64,000 nt of DNA from JAHRAW01 sp028066695 (GTDB taxonomy: Bacteria > Pseudomonadota > Gammaproteobacteria > Arenicellales > Poriferihabitantaceae). A program made the translations under genes and the position numbers. Position 1 is the stretch's first letter. The number at the start of each line of letters is the position of its first letter. Shown here one piece after another: positions 27,757 to 36,716 of this stretch. The stretch spans positions 1,860,001 through 1,924,000 of the forward strand of contig OY734803.1 in the NCBI GenBank assembly GCA_963457535.1, read 5' to 3'. A model generated the notes under the pieces. The model ran no database searches. It saw nothing but the letters and a program-made list of their open reading frames with translations, and was not told the origin of the DNA.

Positions 27757-29052
27757 ATGCTCCCCCTGCTTGATTCCTCCTCCGCCGATTTTGAAGCGCG
27801 TTTCACGCGGCTGCTGGCGCGCGATCAAACGCGCGCGCGCGAAGTGGAGACGGCGGCCGCCGCGGCGATAGACGCGGTGCGCCGCGACGGAGACGCCGCG
27901 CTGCTGGATTACACCGCGCGCTTTGACAATTATCGCGCCGCCGACGCGGCGCAACTGGAAGTGCCGCGCGCCAAGATGGAAGCCGCGCTTGCCGGAATTC
28001 CCAAGCCGCTGGCGCGCGCGTTGCGCGCCGCCGCGCGCCGCATCGCAAAATTTCACCGCCGCGAAAAACAAAAGTCGTGGGTGATGCGCGAGCCGGACGG
28101 CAGCCGCCTCGGGCAACTGGTCATGCCGCTGGAGCGCGTCGGCGTTTATGTGCCGGGCGGGCGCGCCGCGTATCCGTCGTCGGCGCTGATGAGCATCATT
28201 CCGGCAAAGGTCGCCGGCGTCGGCGAAGTCATCATGGCCGCGCCCGCGCCCGGCGGCGAACTCAACCCGGCGGTGCTGGCCGCGGCCGCGCTCGCCGGCG
28301 CCGACCGCGTGTTCACCATCGGCGGCGCGCAGGCAATCGCCGCGCTCGCCTACGGCACCGCGAGCGTGCCGGCGGTGGACAAAATCGTCGGGCCCGGCAA
28401 TGCCTATGTCGCCGAGGCGAAGCGGCGGGTGTTCGGCAAAGTCGGCATTGATGTCATCGCCGGCCCCAGCGAAGTCGTGGTCATCTGCGACCGCGCGGCG
28501 CGCGCCGAATGGGTCGCGGCCGATTTGTTCGCGCAGGCCGAGCACGACCCGGGCGCGCAGGCCGTGGCGATCACCGACAGTCGCAAGACCGCGGACGCGG
28601 TGCTGCGCGCCGCTGAAAAACTGCTGCCGCAACTGCCGCGCCGCGAAATCATTTCGCAGTCGCTGGCCGCGCACGGCGCGGTCATCAAGGCCGCGAGTTT
28701 GCACGAGGCCGCCGAGTTGTCAAACCGCATCGCGCCCGAGCATTTGGAATTGATGGTCGCGCGGCCGCGCGCGCTGCTGCCGCGCATTCGCCACGCCGGC
28801 GCGATATTCCTCGGCGCGCACAACGCCGAAGCGCTCGGCGATTACTGCGCCGGCCCCAACCATGTGCTGCCGACCGCCGGCGCGGCGCGCTTCAGTTCGC
28901 CGCTCGGCGTGTGGGATTTTCAAAAGCGCAGCAACCTCATCGCGCTGAGCCGCGCCGGCGCCGGCAAGTTGGCGCCGGTCGCGGCCGAGTTGGCGCGCTG
29001 CGAGGGGCTGGACGCGCACGCGCGCGCCGCCGAGTGCCGGCTGCCGCGATGA
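27757..29052 (+). CDS. hisD: histidinol dehydrogenase
   Basis: Zinc- and NAD-dependent enzyme oxidising L-histidinol to L-histidine. The 431-aa protein has VGVYVPGGRAAYPSSALM near residue 128, DKIVGPGNAYVAEAKR near 210 and the signature IAGPSEVVVI near 232, followed by QAEHDPGAQA. In many proteobacteria the order is murA-hisG-hisD-hisC; here hisG is missing from between murA and hisD. The end overlaps hisC by four bases. Confidence 0.96.
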   Translation: MLPLLDSSSADFEARFTRLLARDQTRAREVETAAAAAIDAVRRDGDAALLDYTARFDNYRAADAAQLEVPRAKMEAALAGIPKPLARALRAAARRIAKFHRREKQKSWVMREPDGSRLGQLVMPLERVGVYVPGGRAAYPSSALMSIIPAKVAGVGEVIMAAPAPGGELNPAVLAAAALAGADRVFTIGGAQAIAALAYGTASVPAVDKIVGPGNAYVAEAKRRVFGKVGIDVIAGPSEVVVICDRAARAEWVAADLFAQAEHDPGAQAVAITDSRKTADAVLRAAEKLLPQLPRREIISQSLAAHGAVIKAASLHEAAELSNRIAPEHLELMVARPRALLPRIRHAGAIFLGAHNAEALGDYCAGPNHVLPTAGAARFSSPLGVWDFQKRSNLIALSRAGAGKLAPVAAELARCEGLDAHARAAECRLPR

Positions 29053-30128
29053 GCGGCGACCGCGTCCGCGAGTTGGTGCGCGCCGAAGTGCTGGCGATGC
29101 GCGCCTACCACGCGCCGCCGGCCGATGGCATGGTGAAACTGGATGCGATGGAAAGTTCGTGGCAATTGCCGGACGCGCTGCGGCGCGACTGGCTCGCGCG
29201 TCTCGCCGAGGTGGAAATCAACCGCTACCCCGACCCGACATGCGCCGGGCTGAAAACGCGCATCCGCGAAGAACTCGGCATTGAAGACGCGCACGGCCTG
29301 GTGCTCGGCAACGGCTCGGACGAATTGATTCAAATGATCGCGCTGCTTGTCAGTGGAGGCGGGGGCGGCCGCGTGTTGCTGTCGCCGGCGCCGTCGTTTT
29401 CCATGTATCCGCTGATAGCGGCCGCGGTCGGCGCGCAGTTTGAAGCGGCGCCGCTGCGCGAGGATTTCGCTTTGGACCGCGCCGCGTTTTGCGAGGCGAT
29501 TCGCGCGCGCCGCCCGGCATGCGTGTTTCTCGCCCACCCGAACAACCCGAGCGGAAATTGTTTTGACGAAGACGCGATATTGGAGGCGCTCGCGCTCGCG
29601 CCCGGACTTGTCGTCATTGACGAGGCATATTTTTCCTTTTGCCGCCGCAGTTTTCTGCCGCGCCTGAAGGAGTTCCCGCATCTTTTGGTGCTGCGCACTT
29701 TTTCCAAGAGCGGCCTCGCCGGCCTGCGGCTCGGCATGCTCATCGGCGATTCGCAGTGGACCGAGCAACTGGAAAAAATCCGCCTTCCCTACAACATCAA
29801 CAGTCTGACGCAATGCAGCGCGGCGTTTTATCTGGAGCACGCCGATTTGATGCGGCGCGAAGCCGAAGCCTGCGTGGCGCGCCGCGAAAAAATGTTCGCG
29901 CAACTCGCGGAGATGCCGGGCGTGCGCGCCTATCCGAGCGAGGCAAACTTTATTTTGTTCCGCGTAAATGATGCCGACGAAACGCACCGCCGCCTGTGCG
30001 CGCGCGGCGTGCTGATCAAAAACCTGCACGCCGCCGGAACGCCGCTGGAAAATTGCCTGCGCGTCAGCATCGGCGCCGAGGCCGAAAACCGCGCGTTCAT
30101 CAAGGCGCTCGGCGAAAGTCTGCGCTAG
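29049..30128 (+). CDS. hisC: histidinol-phosphate aminotransferase
   Basis: PLP aminotransferase of fold type I making histidinol phosphate. The 359-aa protein has NRYPDP near residue 59, LGNGSDELIQ, the aspartate motif AHPNNPSGN, VIDEAYFSF, and the PLP-lysine segment RTFSKSGLAGLRLG near 222. The ATG at 29049 overlaps the hisD stop. The 3' end overlaps the convergent ferredoxin gene by four bases. Confidence 0.95.
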   Translation: MSGDRVRELVRAEVLAMRAYHAPPADGMVKLDAMESSWQLPDALRRDWLARLAEVEINRYPDPTCAGLKTRIREELGIEDAHGLVLGNGSDELIQMIALLVSGGGGGRVLLSPAPSFSMYPLIAAAVGAQFEAAPLREDFALDRAAFCEAIRARRPACVFLAHPNNPSGNCFDEDAILEALALAPGLVVIDEAYFSFCRRSFLPRLKEFPHLLVLRTFSKSGLAGLRLGMLIGDSQWTEQLEKIRLPYNINSLTQCSAAFYLEHADLMRREAEACVARREKMFAQLAEMPGVRAYPSEANFILFRVNDADETHRRLCARGVLIKNLHAAGTPLENCLRVSIGAEAENRAFIKALGESLR

Positions 30129-30376
30129 TCGCCGTTCTGCAGGCGCGCGTATTTTTCCAGCAACTCTTCGCGCGTCTCCATGTGCTCCGGGTCATGCGGA
30201 ATGCACGCCACCGGGCAGACTTCCACGCACTGGCTGGTTTCAAAATGCCCGACGCATTCGGTGCACCGCCGCCAGTCAATGTGGTAAATCTCCTCGCCCG
30301 GAAAAATCGCGTCGTTCGGGCATTCCGGCGCGCACACATCGCAGTTGATGCATTCGCCGGTGATTCGCAGCGCCAT
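30125..30376 (-). CDS. 2[4Fe-4S] ferredoxin, YfhL/Alvin type
   Basis: The 83-aa protein has one classic cluster motif, CINCDVCAPECP, and a second with an insert, CTECVGHFETSQCVEVCPV. The 8-residue insert and C-terminal helical tail define the Allochromatium-type (YfhL/FdxA-like) ferredoxins, low-potential electron carriers. It lies 12 bases downstream of coaD, a common neighbour in proteobacteria. Confidence 0.93.
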   Translation of the reverse strand: MALRITGECINCDVCAPECPNDAIFPGEEIYHIDWRRCTECVGHFETSQCVEVCPVACIPHDPEHMETREELLEKYARLQNGD

Positions 30377-30388
30377 GTTTAATTTTCC

Positions 30389-30877
30389 TCAGCGAAACTT
30401 TTTTTGCAGCGCGGCGAGCACATCGGCGTGCACGAACGCGCCGACATCGCCGCCGTGCCGCGCGATTTCGCGAATCAGCGAGGCCGAGACGAACGCGTAG
30501 TTTTCCGCCGGCGCCAAAAACACCGTCTCCATTTCCGGCGCGAGGCGGCGGTTCATGGACGCGAGTTGAAACTCAAACTCAAAGTCCGACACCGCGCGCA
30601 GCCCGCGCAGCACCACCTCGGCTTTGCATTCGCGCGCGAAATCTATCAGCAGCCCGGAAAACCTCCGCACCTCCACATTGCCGACCGGGCCGAGCGCGCG
30701 CTGCGCCAGTTCGGCGCGCTCTTCGGGCGTGAACAGCGGCTCTTTTTGCGCGCTGTCGGCGATGGCGACGATGATGCGGTCGAACATGCTGGCGGCGCGC
30801 CGCACCAGGTCGGTGTGGCCGTTGGTGATCGGGTCAAAAGTGCCCGGATAAATCACGGTTTTGGCTTTGTTCGTCAC
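30389..30877 (-). CDS. coaD: phosphopantetheine adenylyltransferase
   Basis: Penultimate step of CoA synthesis. The 162-aa protein has the nucleotidyltransferase motif YPGTFDPITNGHTDLV at the N-terminus, VVLRGLRAVSDFEFE near residue 87 and the C-terminal FVSASLIREIARHGGDV, a variant of the usual ISSTxVRE motif. It is in the minus-strand run rsmD-coaD-ferredoxin. Confidence 0.96.
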   Translation of the reverse strand: MTNKAKTVIYPGTFDPITNGHTDLVRRAASMFDRIIVAIADSAQKEPLFTPEERAELAQRALGPVGNVEVRRFSGLLIDFARECKAEVVLRGLRAVSDFEFEFQLASMNRRLAPEMETVFLAPAENYAFVSASLIREIARHGGDVGAFVHADVLAALQKKFR

Positions 30878-30912
30878 GGTGTTTTTTCAGGGAGAGTTTT
30901 CAGGGGGCGTTT

Positions 30913-31479
30913 TCATGTCTGCACCAGCGCAACCTGCGCGATGCCGCAGCGCTTCTCGCGGATGATATGCCATTCGCGCGGAATCGGCAAAGGGCATGCG
31001 GCGCGCGGCGATTCAATGCAGACCAGCGCCGACGGGTTGAGCAAGCCGCGCCGCAGCCCGGCGCAGGCCTCGGCGAGCAGCCCGGCGGCGAAAGGCGGGT
31101 CCAAAAAGACGATGTCAAAGCCGCGCTTTTCCCCTAATCCCGAATTCGCGCGGAAAAACTTCGCCGCGGTTCCCGCGAAAATCTCCACGCCATGCGCGCC
31201 GAGCGAGGCGCGGCAGGCGCGCAGCGCGTCCAGCGCGGCGCGGTTCGGCTCCACCATCACCACCTTCGGCGCGCCGCGCGAGGCCGCCTCAAAACCGAGC
31301 GCGCCGCTGCCGGCGAACAAATCCAGGCAGGCGCTACCGTCCAACTCGCGCGGCAGCCAGTTGAACAATGTCTCGCGCAGCGCGTCCGCCGACGGGCGCA
31401 GCCCCGGCGCCGCGGCGACGCGCACCCGCCGGCTTTTCCAGCGGCCGCCGATGATTCTGATGTGCCCGCGTTTTTTCAT
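30913..31479 (-). CDS. rsmD: 16S rRNA (guanine(966)-N(2))-methyltransferase
   Basis: Methylates G966 of 16S rRNA. The 188-aa Rossmann-fold protein has IRIIGGRWKSRRV at the N-terminus, the SAM motif LDLFAGSGALGFEAASRGA near residue 55 and the catalytic DIVFLDPPFA near 124. It is divergent from ftsY, the normal rsmD-ftsY arrangement, with a 41-base gap. Confidence 0.94.
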   Translation of the reverse strand: MKKRGHIRIIGGRWKSRRVRVAAAPGLRPSADALRETLFNWLPRELDGSACLDLFAGSGALGFEAASRGAPKVVMVEPNRAALDALRACRASLGAHGVEIFAGTAAKFFRANSGLGEKRGFDIVFLDPPFAAGLLAEACAGLRRGLLNPSALVCIESPRAACPLPIPREWHIIREKRCGIAQVALVQT

Positions 31480-31489
31480 GTCCGCATAA

Positions 31490-31495
31490 ATGATA
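31490..31495 (-). promoter_or_regulatory. -10-like box for rsmD
   Basis: TATCAT on the minus strand ends ten bases before the rsmD ATG, predicting a leader of about three bases. Part of the recurrent short-leader pattern in this window. Confidence 0.3.
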
Positions 31496-31520
31496 GGATG
31501 CGCGCCGCACCCCGCACTTT

Positions 31521-32459
31521 ATGCCCATGCAGGATTCCGGCGACGCAAAAAACAGCGCGGGCGTTTTCGCCCGCTTGCAAAAAACCCGCCGCAAACTTGA
31601 GCGCGGCCTCGCCGGCCTGCTTGGGGGCAGCGGCGGCGGCGCGCAACTGGACGAACTGCATGACCAATTGCTGCTCGCCGATGTCGGCGTGGAGGCGAGC
31701 GGGCGGATTATAGACAACCTGCGCGGCGCCGCGAAAAAACAAAACGATGGGGGCGCATTGCGCGGCGCGTTGCGCGACTCGCTCGCGGAAATTTTGTCGG
31801 CCTGCGAAGCGCCCGCGCCGCCGCCGCCAAAAAAGTTGCCGCGCGTCATATTGATGATCGGCGTCAACGGCGCCGGCAAAACCACCACGCTGGCGAAACT
31901 CGCGCGCGCACTGCAGCGCGACGGCGCGCGCGTGATGCTCGCCGCCTGCGACACCTTCCGCGCCGCGGCCATCGGGCAACTGCAAACCTGGGGCGAGCGG
32001 CTGGACGCGCCGGTGATCGCGCAGGCGCATGGCGCCGACCCGGCCGCGGTCGCGTTTGACGCGTATGCGGCCGCATGCGCGCGCGGCGCCGACGCGCTGC
32101 TCATAGACACCGCCGGCCGCCAGCACACCGACGCCGGCCTGATGGAGCAACTCAAAAAAATCCGGCGCGTGCTGCAAAAAGCCGGGGACGATTTGCCGCA
32201 TGAAACCCTGCTCACGCTGGACGCCGGCACCGGCCAAAACGCGCTGTCGCAGGTGGAGCATTTTCACCGCGCGTTCGGCGTGGACGGGTTGTGCGTGACA
32301 AAACTGGACGGCACCGCAAAAGGCGGCGTGGTGGTCGCGCTGGCGATGCGCTTTGCGTTGCCGGTGCGCTGGCTCGGCGTCGGCGAATCGCTTGACGACC
32401 TGCGCCCGTTCTCCGCCGCCGAATACGCGGCCGCGTTGCTGCCGGCGGAGGAGGAGTAA
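31521..32459 (+). CDS. ftsY: signal recognition particle receptor FtsY
   Basis: SRP receptor GTPase that delivers ribosome-nascent chain complexes to the translocon. The 312-aa protein starts almost directly with the N domain (FARLQKTRRKLERGLAGLLG) and has GVNGAGKTTTLAKLA (G1), DTFRAAA, DTAGRQ (G3) and TKLDGTAKGG (G4). The long acidic A domain found in E. coli FtsY is absent, so it is the short form. Two ATGs (31521, 31527) are possible starts. It ends four bases from the convergent nuclease-helicase gene of the island. Confidence 0.96.
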   Translation: MPMQDSGDAKNSAGVFARLQKTRRKLERGLAGLLGGSGGGAQLDELHDQLLLADVGVEASGRIIDNLRGAAKKQNDGGALRGALRDSLAEILSACEAPAPPPPKKLPRVILMIGVNGAGKTTTLAKLARALQRDGARVMLAACDTFRAAAIGQLQTWGERLDAPVIAQAHGADPAAVAFDAYAAACARGADALLIDTAGRQHTDAGLMEQLKKIRRVLQKAGDDLPHETLLTLDAGTGQNALSQVEHFHRAFGVDGLCVTKLDGTAKGGVVVALAMRFALPVRWLGVGESLDDLRPFSAAEYAAALLPAEEE

Positions 32460-32463
32460 TGCG

Positions 32464-34188
32464 TTAATCCAGAGGGGGCGGAAATTGGAGTTCGGCGGTA
32501 TTCTCGCCCATGTCTGAAATTTCGGCGATGTCTTTCAGCCATTCCTGCAAAAAGGATTCTCCGCGGTTGTCGACGCCGCCGTATTGGTAGAAATCCACCT
32601 TGTGATTCAAGCGGACAGGCATGTCTTTCACCGCGCTTTTAAGCTCCAGCCCCATTGCAAAACGCCGGACATCCGAAACAAAGTCGAGCACGATCACTTT
32701 TTCCTTTCCCTCGGCAACACGCAAACCGCGCCCAAGTTGCTGGATAAAGATGCGCCGACTGTGCGTCGTGCGCTGAAACACGACTAGGTTAACATCGGGG
32801 ACATCGATGCCTTCATTCAAAATGTCGACGCAGCAAATCACTTGGGTTTTTCCGACTTGGAAGTCGGAAATAATCCTGTTGCGCTCGTGCACCGCTTGTT
32901 GCTCGCCCCTGCCGCCCGATGAAAACACGGCTTCTGCCCGGCAAAAATTCCGCGCATTTATTTTGTCGCGCATCATTTGGGCATGGGTAATTGTTCCGCA
33001 GAACACGATTGCCCTGGGATTCAGCAGTTCTCGCCAGACCTTTTGGAATTCGTCAATGACCCCGTCATCCCACTCACTGATGAAAACAGTGCGGTTGATG
33101 CCTTTCGGAGAGATCTTTTGGCTCGTGTTGCCGACATTTGCCCTGCTGAATTTCTTCCAGTCGAGATTTGTCGTGTACATGCGGTAGTCTATTCCGCACA
33201 AAAAGCCTTCGCGCAAGCCCGCTACCAAATCCATCGTCAAAAGCGTCTGGCCGAAAGTTTTCTGCAGATCATGCTCATCCGGGCGCCACGGGGTGGCGGT
33301 CACACCGATGAGAAAGGGGCCGTCCGGCTCTCCGGCCGACATCTCCTCCAGAACAGTTGCATACATTCCATCCTCACCGACATGGTGGCATTCGTCGACC
33401 AGCACCAAGTCAAAGTCCGGCAGAATGCCGTCTGCTTTCACATAGTTAGCAACAGTGTTCAGGCAAGCAAAAACAAAATCGGCGCCTGCAAGGCTTTCGG
33501 CAGTTTGTCGTTCCATGCCGTTCCACACAAGCGACACATGGCGTGCCTGCATAAAAGGCCAAAACGCCCGCTCTAACTGGGAAACCAGATCGTTTGCGTG
33601 CGCGATTACCAAAACTTTGAGGGGTTGCTCATTGTTGATGCGCCGAATCAACTCGCACATCACGCGTGTTTTGCCAAGTCCGGTCGCGAGCACAATCATG
33701 CCCTTGCGCCCATGCCCAGAGACAAACTGCTCTTTCAGTAGCCGGATTGCCTTTTCTTGATACTCCCTTGTGGTGTGCTGGCTTTCCGCGCCCGGTGGAT
33801 AACTTTTAGGGTCGATTTTTTCAGTGCCGCGAAGCAAATGGCCGGCATCCCACATCTGGCAGTTAATGCCCTGGGCAACCAGTTCTTTGTAACGGTTTAA
33901 TGCGGCAGTGCCGAAACCGCTACGCGAAACGACGGCCGGAATGTCCGCGTTGTAATGCGACAAAGCCCGGACGGTTTTAGTGATGTCTGCTTCGCCTACC
34001 GGCTTTTTCCAATGCTTGACTTGGAAAAGCCAGCGTTTGCCGTTTTTGTGGGCGATGACATCCGCGCCTTTGTCGGCGGTCCCGCCGACAACCCGCGGCA
34101 TCTCAAACTGTTTGTAGGCAAGATAGCGGCAAACCATCCGTTCGAAATTTTGCCAAGTGCCGTCAATGCTTTTTCTGTTGACAAACAT
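32464..34188 (-). CDS. Mrr-like PD-(D/E)xK nuclease fused to SF2 helicase
   Basis: The 574-aa protein has an N-terminal restriction-endonuclease-like domain: Glu16, GGTADKGADV with Asp43, and FQVKHW with the QxK at 56-58, the layout of Mrr-like nucleases. An SF2 (ResIII/UvrB-like) helicase follows: motif I LATGLGKT at 167-174, motif II DECHH, motif III GVTATPW, and motif VI QQLGRGLR. The gene begins in the GHKL ATPase stop codon (TGATG), so translation is likely coupled. It would be the DNA-translocating and cutting subunit of the system; specificity and cofactor use are inferred. Confidence 0.85.
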   Translation of the reverse strand: MFVNRKSIDGTWQNFERMVCRYLAYKQFEMPRVVGGTADKGADVIAHKNGKRWLFQVKHWKKPVGEADITKTVRALSHYNADIPAVVSRSGFGTAALNRYKELVAQGINCQMWDAGHLLRGTEKIDPKSYPPGAESQHTTREYQEKAIRLLKEQFVSGHGRKGMIVLATGLGKTRVMCELIRRINNEQPLKVLVIAHANDLVSQLERAFWPFMQARHVSLVWNGMERQTAESLAGADFVFACLNTVANYVKADGILPDFDLVLVDECHHVGEDGMYATVLEEMSAGEPDGPFLIGVTATPWRPDEHDLQKTFGQTLLTMDLVAGLREGFLCGIDYRMYTTNLDWKKFSRANVGNTSQKISPKGINRTVFISEWDDGVIDEFQKVWRELLNPRAIVFCGTITHAQMMRDKINARNFCRAEAVFSSGGRGEQQAVHERNRIISDFQVGKTQVICCVDILNEGIDVPDVNLVVFQRTTHSRRIFIQQLGRGLRVAEGKEKVIVLDFVSDVRRFAMGLELKSAVKDMPVRLNHKVDFYQYGGVDNRGESFLQEWLKDIAEISDMGENTAELQFPPPLD

Positions 34189-36716
34189 CAGTCGGCCATG
34201 TTTTTCTGGAGGATTTCGATGCTCAACCGAGCGCGACGAACAGTCGACAACGGCGGGTTTTTGTGGCGCAAAAACCCGACCCCATCTTCCAAGCAGTTAA
34301 GATGAGTTTGCTTGAGTTGGTCTTGCGCGACTTTCACGCTTTCGTCAGGAAGAGCGGGAATGTTCCACGGCAAATTCCACACGGTTTTATCAAAAAACCG
34401 GCCGGTGTATTGGCGGAAAACCGAGATGACAGTTTCCGGCGGGATGTGGTGCAGGAAAGCGCCAGACTCTTTCAGTTTTCCCATTTCGGAAATATCCACG
34501 CTTGATGCCTGCATGCTCAGCACCATGGCATTTTTTTCCGCCGGCGGCATGCCTTCAAAAATTTCTTCGGCGATGTCCTGCATGTTCGCGACCATTTTTT
34601 CGCAGATGACCTCCAGCAGCGTGCGCATCTCTCCGCGAACATGATCGGGGTCGTCATGCAAGGCGCTCTTCCAGTATTTATCCAGCAACTTGTTTTGCAG
34701 CACGGTCAAGTTGTGCTCGTATTTGCGGGGGCCGGATCCAATATGTCCGGTTTCAGAGCGTATAAATGCCGCCGCCTCCGCGGCCACCACATGTTCCGGG
34801 TGCAGTTGAAGGGACGCAAACGCAGAGTGGGATTTGTCGAGGTAGATATGCAGTTTGCGATTGGTCGTATCCGTCACGACAACGGCCGGCATGTGGATGT
34901 TTTCAGAGCGCAACTGCACAATGCGGGTTTCCACACTGAATTTCTGACTCTTCCCTCCGCCAGGGAGGTCGATTTCTATGTCTTCCTCCGAAAGGTCGTC
35001 GTCTTTTGTCGCCCGTGCTGCCAGCAGATCAGGGTCGAAAACGTTAACCGACCCTTTCGGCTCGTTGCAGTTGCGGCACTCGTCCAAATCCGGAGAGTTT
35101 TGGTGTCCGCACACACCGCAACTCCACGGACCTTCCGGCACTTGCGATTTTCCGCAGTGCTCGCATGTTTGCGCACTTTGCGGGATTTTTTCTCCGCAAC
35201 CGATGCAGTCTTTTGCTTTGAGTACAGTGCCACATTCTTCGCATTGTTCGGCTCCCACCGGGTTTTGGTACTCACACTCCGGGTTCGAGCAGTCCTCATA
35301 CGAAGTTTGCGGAGGGCTGGCCGAGCGTTCGACTAGTTCCCACCACTTCGTGTCCTCATAATACCCCTCCTCTTTCTTGAGGAACCGTTCGTAGAACTCG
35401 TTTTCAGTCTCGCGAATGCGGGTGTAAACGTATTCGCCATTCTTGTCCAGCGACCACTCTCCCATGCACATATGGCCCAAACCGATTTTACGGATACGGC
35501 GATATCCGCGAAAAATTTTCATCATCGGGCTGGTGTTTTCTGATGCCCCCGGTTGTTTTGCTTGGAGAGAGCTTTTCCCACGCAAAAAATCCATGGCTTG
35601 CTGCCATTCCGGAGTAGCGCGGTCAAAGTTTTGTTTTGTGAAATCCACCCGGACATGGTCGAGATGCACTTCGCCGACAAAACGGCCGAAAACTCCGTCG
35701 ATCGGGTAATCTTTGAGAGTTTCGCCGACCTGGTTGGTGAAGGTGAAAAACGCGTCGTGTTCAAAGACCCGGATTGCCCGACCTTTGCGAATTAAGTCGA
35801 TGCCAAAATGTGAGGTGTGGTCGAAACGCTGTACGCCGATCCAACCGCGCACACGTTCCTCCACACTCCGAACCGGGTGAGACGAGTCGACCGGACACTT
35901 GCCCTTTTCAGCAATGGCGTTGCATTCCATACACCTGGTTTGCGTATTGAGGAGTTCGTCAAAGGTCTGGCGAGCAGGAAGATGTTCGCTGCCGTGTTTG
36001 ACAAAGCGCTTCTCTCCCCATACGCAGTGCTCAAACGGTTCGCAGAGTTCGCCTTGAACGAAAATTTCAAATTGTTGGGGTGAGTCAGGGCGCAGGAGGG
36101 TCGCGTAGCGACGCCCAAGCCGTTCCCGAATTTTGTTTGCTCCAAGATAAACAAGTTTTTTCGGGAAATCCTCGTTTGGATTACCTGCGCGCCACCAGTC
36201 GGTCAGCTCGATAGTTGTCCCGCTTCCGTCGGCAAAATGCTGGCTTTTGGGGTGCTGCTCCGGTTGCACTATAAAATCTTTCTGCTGCATGAGCGTTTCC
36301 AAATCGAGTTCTGCAACAATGGCGTGATCACTTTCTTTTGTTGCAGTGATCAAGCGAGTTTTTCGCGCAAACTTTCCAGTCGCAATATTCATGCCCATGC
36401 CGAACATGCCCAGGCGGTCGTAGGCATTCTGGCTAGAATATCCAGCGGTCAGCGATTTTTCGGCAGCGTCTGGCGTCATGCCCGGCCCGTTGTCAGACAC
36501 CCGAATAGCCCCGGCGCCGTTACTTAATTCGCTTCGGCTAGGGAGTTCGATGTGGATTTGATTGACTCCTTCGGGCGCGTTTTCTGCATTCGAAAAAGAA
36601 TCAATAGCGTTGTCCACCAACTCACACAGGGCATCGATAGGAGTGATGGCCGTGTAAGTCAGTGCCACCAGGACACGCGGGCTCGGCTTCAGGTCAAACT
36701 GTTTCACTTTCTCCAT
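34188..36716 (-). CDS. MORC/MutL-like GHKL ATPase with three zinc ribbons
   Basis: The 842-aa protein opens with a GHKL (HSP90/MutL/MORC) ATPase: N-box ELVDNAIDS at 32-40, G1 DNGPGM at 75-80 and G2 GMFGMGMNIATGK at 103-115. After a transducer-like region it carries twelve cysteines as three consecutive CxxC...CxxC modules (about residues 473-548), likely zinc ribbons or RanBP2-like fingers for nucleic-acid or protein binding. The C-terminal ~270 residues are not recognised. Such ATPases paired with methyltransferases and helicase-nucleases occur in bacterial restriction systems related to eukaryotic MORC proteins. It overlaps the methyltransferase gene by 13 bases. Confidence 0.82.
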   Translation of the reverse strand: MEKVKQFDLKPSPRVLVALTYTAITPIDALCELVDNAIDSFSNAENAPEGVNQIHIELPSRSELSNGAGAIRVSDNGPGMTPDAAEKSLTAGYSSQNAYDRLGMFGMGMNIATGKFARKTRLITATKESDHAIVAELDLETLMQQKDFIVQPEQHPKSQHFADGSGTTIELTDWWRAGNPNEDFPKKLVYLGANKIRERLGRRYATLLRPDSPQQFEIFVQGELCEPFEHCVWGEKRFVKHGSEHLPARQTFDELLNTQTRCMECNAIAEKGKCPVDSSHPVRSVEERVRGWIGVQRFDHTSHFGIDLIRKGRAIRVFEHDAFFTFTNQVGETLKDYPIDGVFGRFVGEVHLDHVRVDFTKQNFDRATPEWQQAMDFLRGKSSLQAKQPGASENTSPMMKIFRGYRRIRKIGLGHMCMGEWSLDKNGEYVYTRIRETENEFYERFLKKEEGYYEDTKWWELVERSASPPQTSYEDCSNPECEYQNPVGAEQCEECGTVLKAKDCIGCGEKIPQSAQTCEHCGKSQVPEGPWSCGVCGHQNSPDLDECRNCNEPKGSVNVFDPDLLAARATKDDDLSEEDIEIDLPGGGKSQKFSVETRIVQLRSENIHMPAVVVTDTTNRKLHIYLDKSHSAFASLQLHPEHVVAAEAAAFIRSETGHIGSGPRKYEHNLTVLQNKLLDKYWKSALHDDPDHVRGEMRTLLEVICEKMVANMQDIAEEIFEGMPPAEKNAMVLSMQASSVDISEMGKLKESGAFLHHIPPETVISVFRQYTGRFFDKTVWNLPWNIPALPDESVKVAQDQLKQTHLNCLEDGVGFLRHKNPPLSTVRRARLSIEILQKNMAD

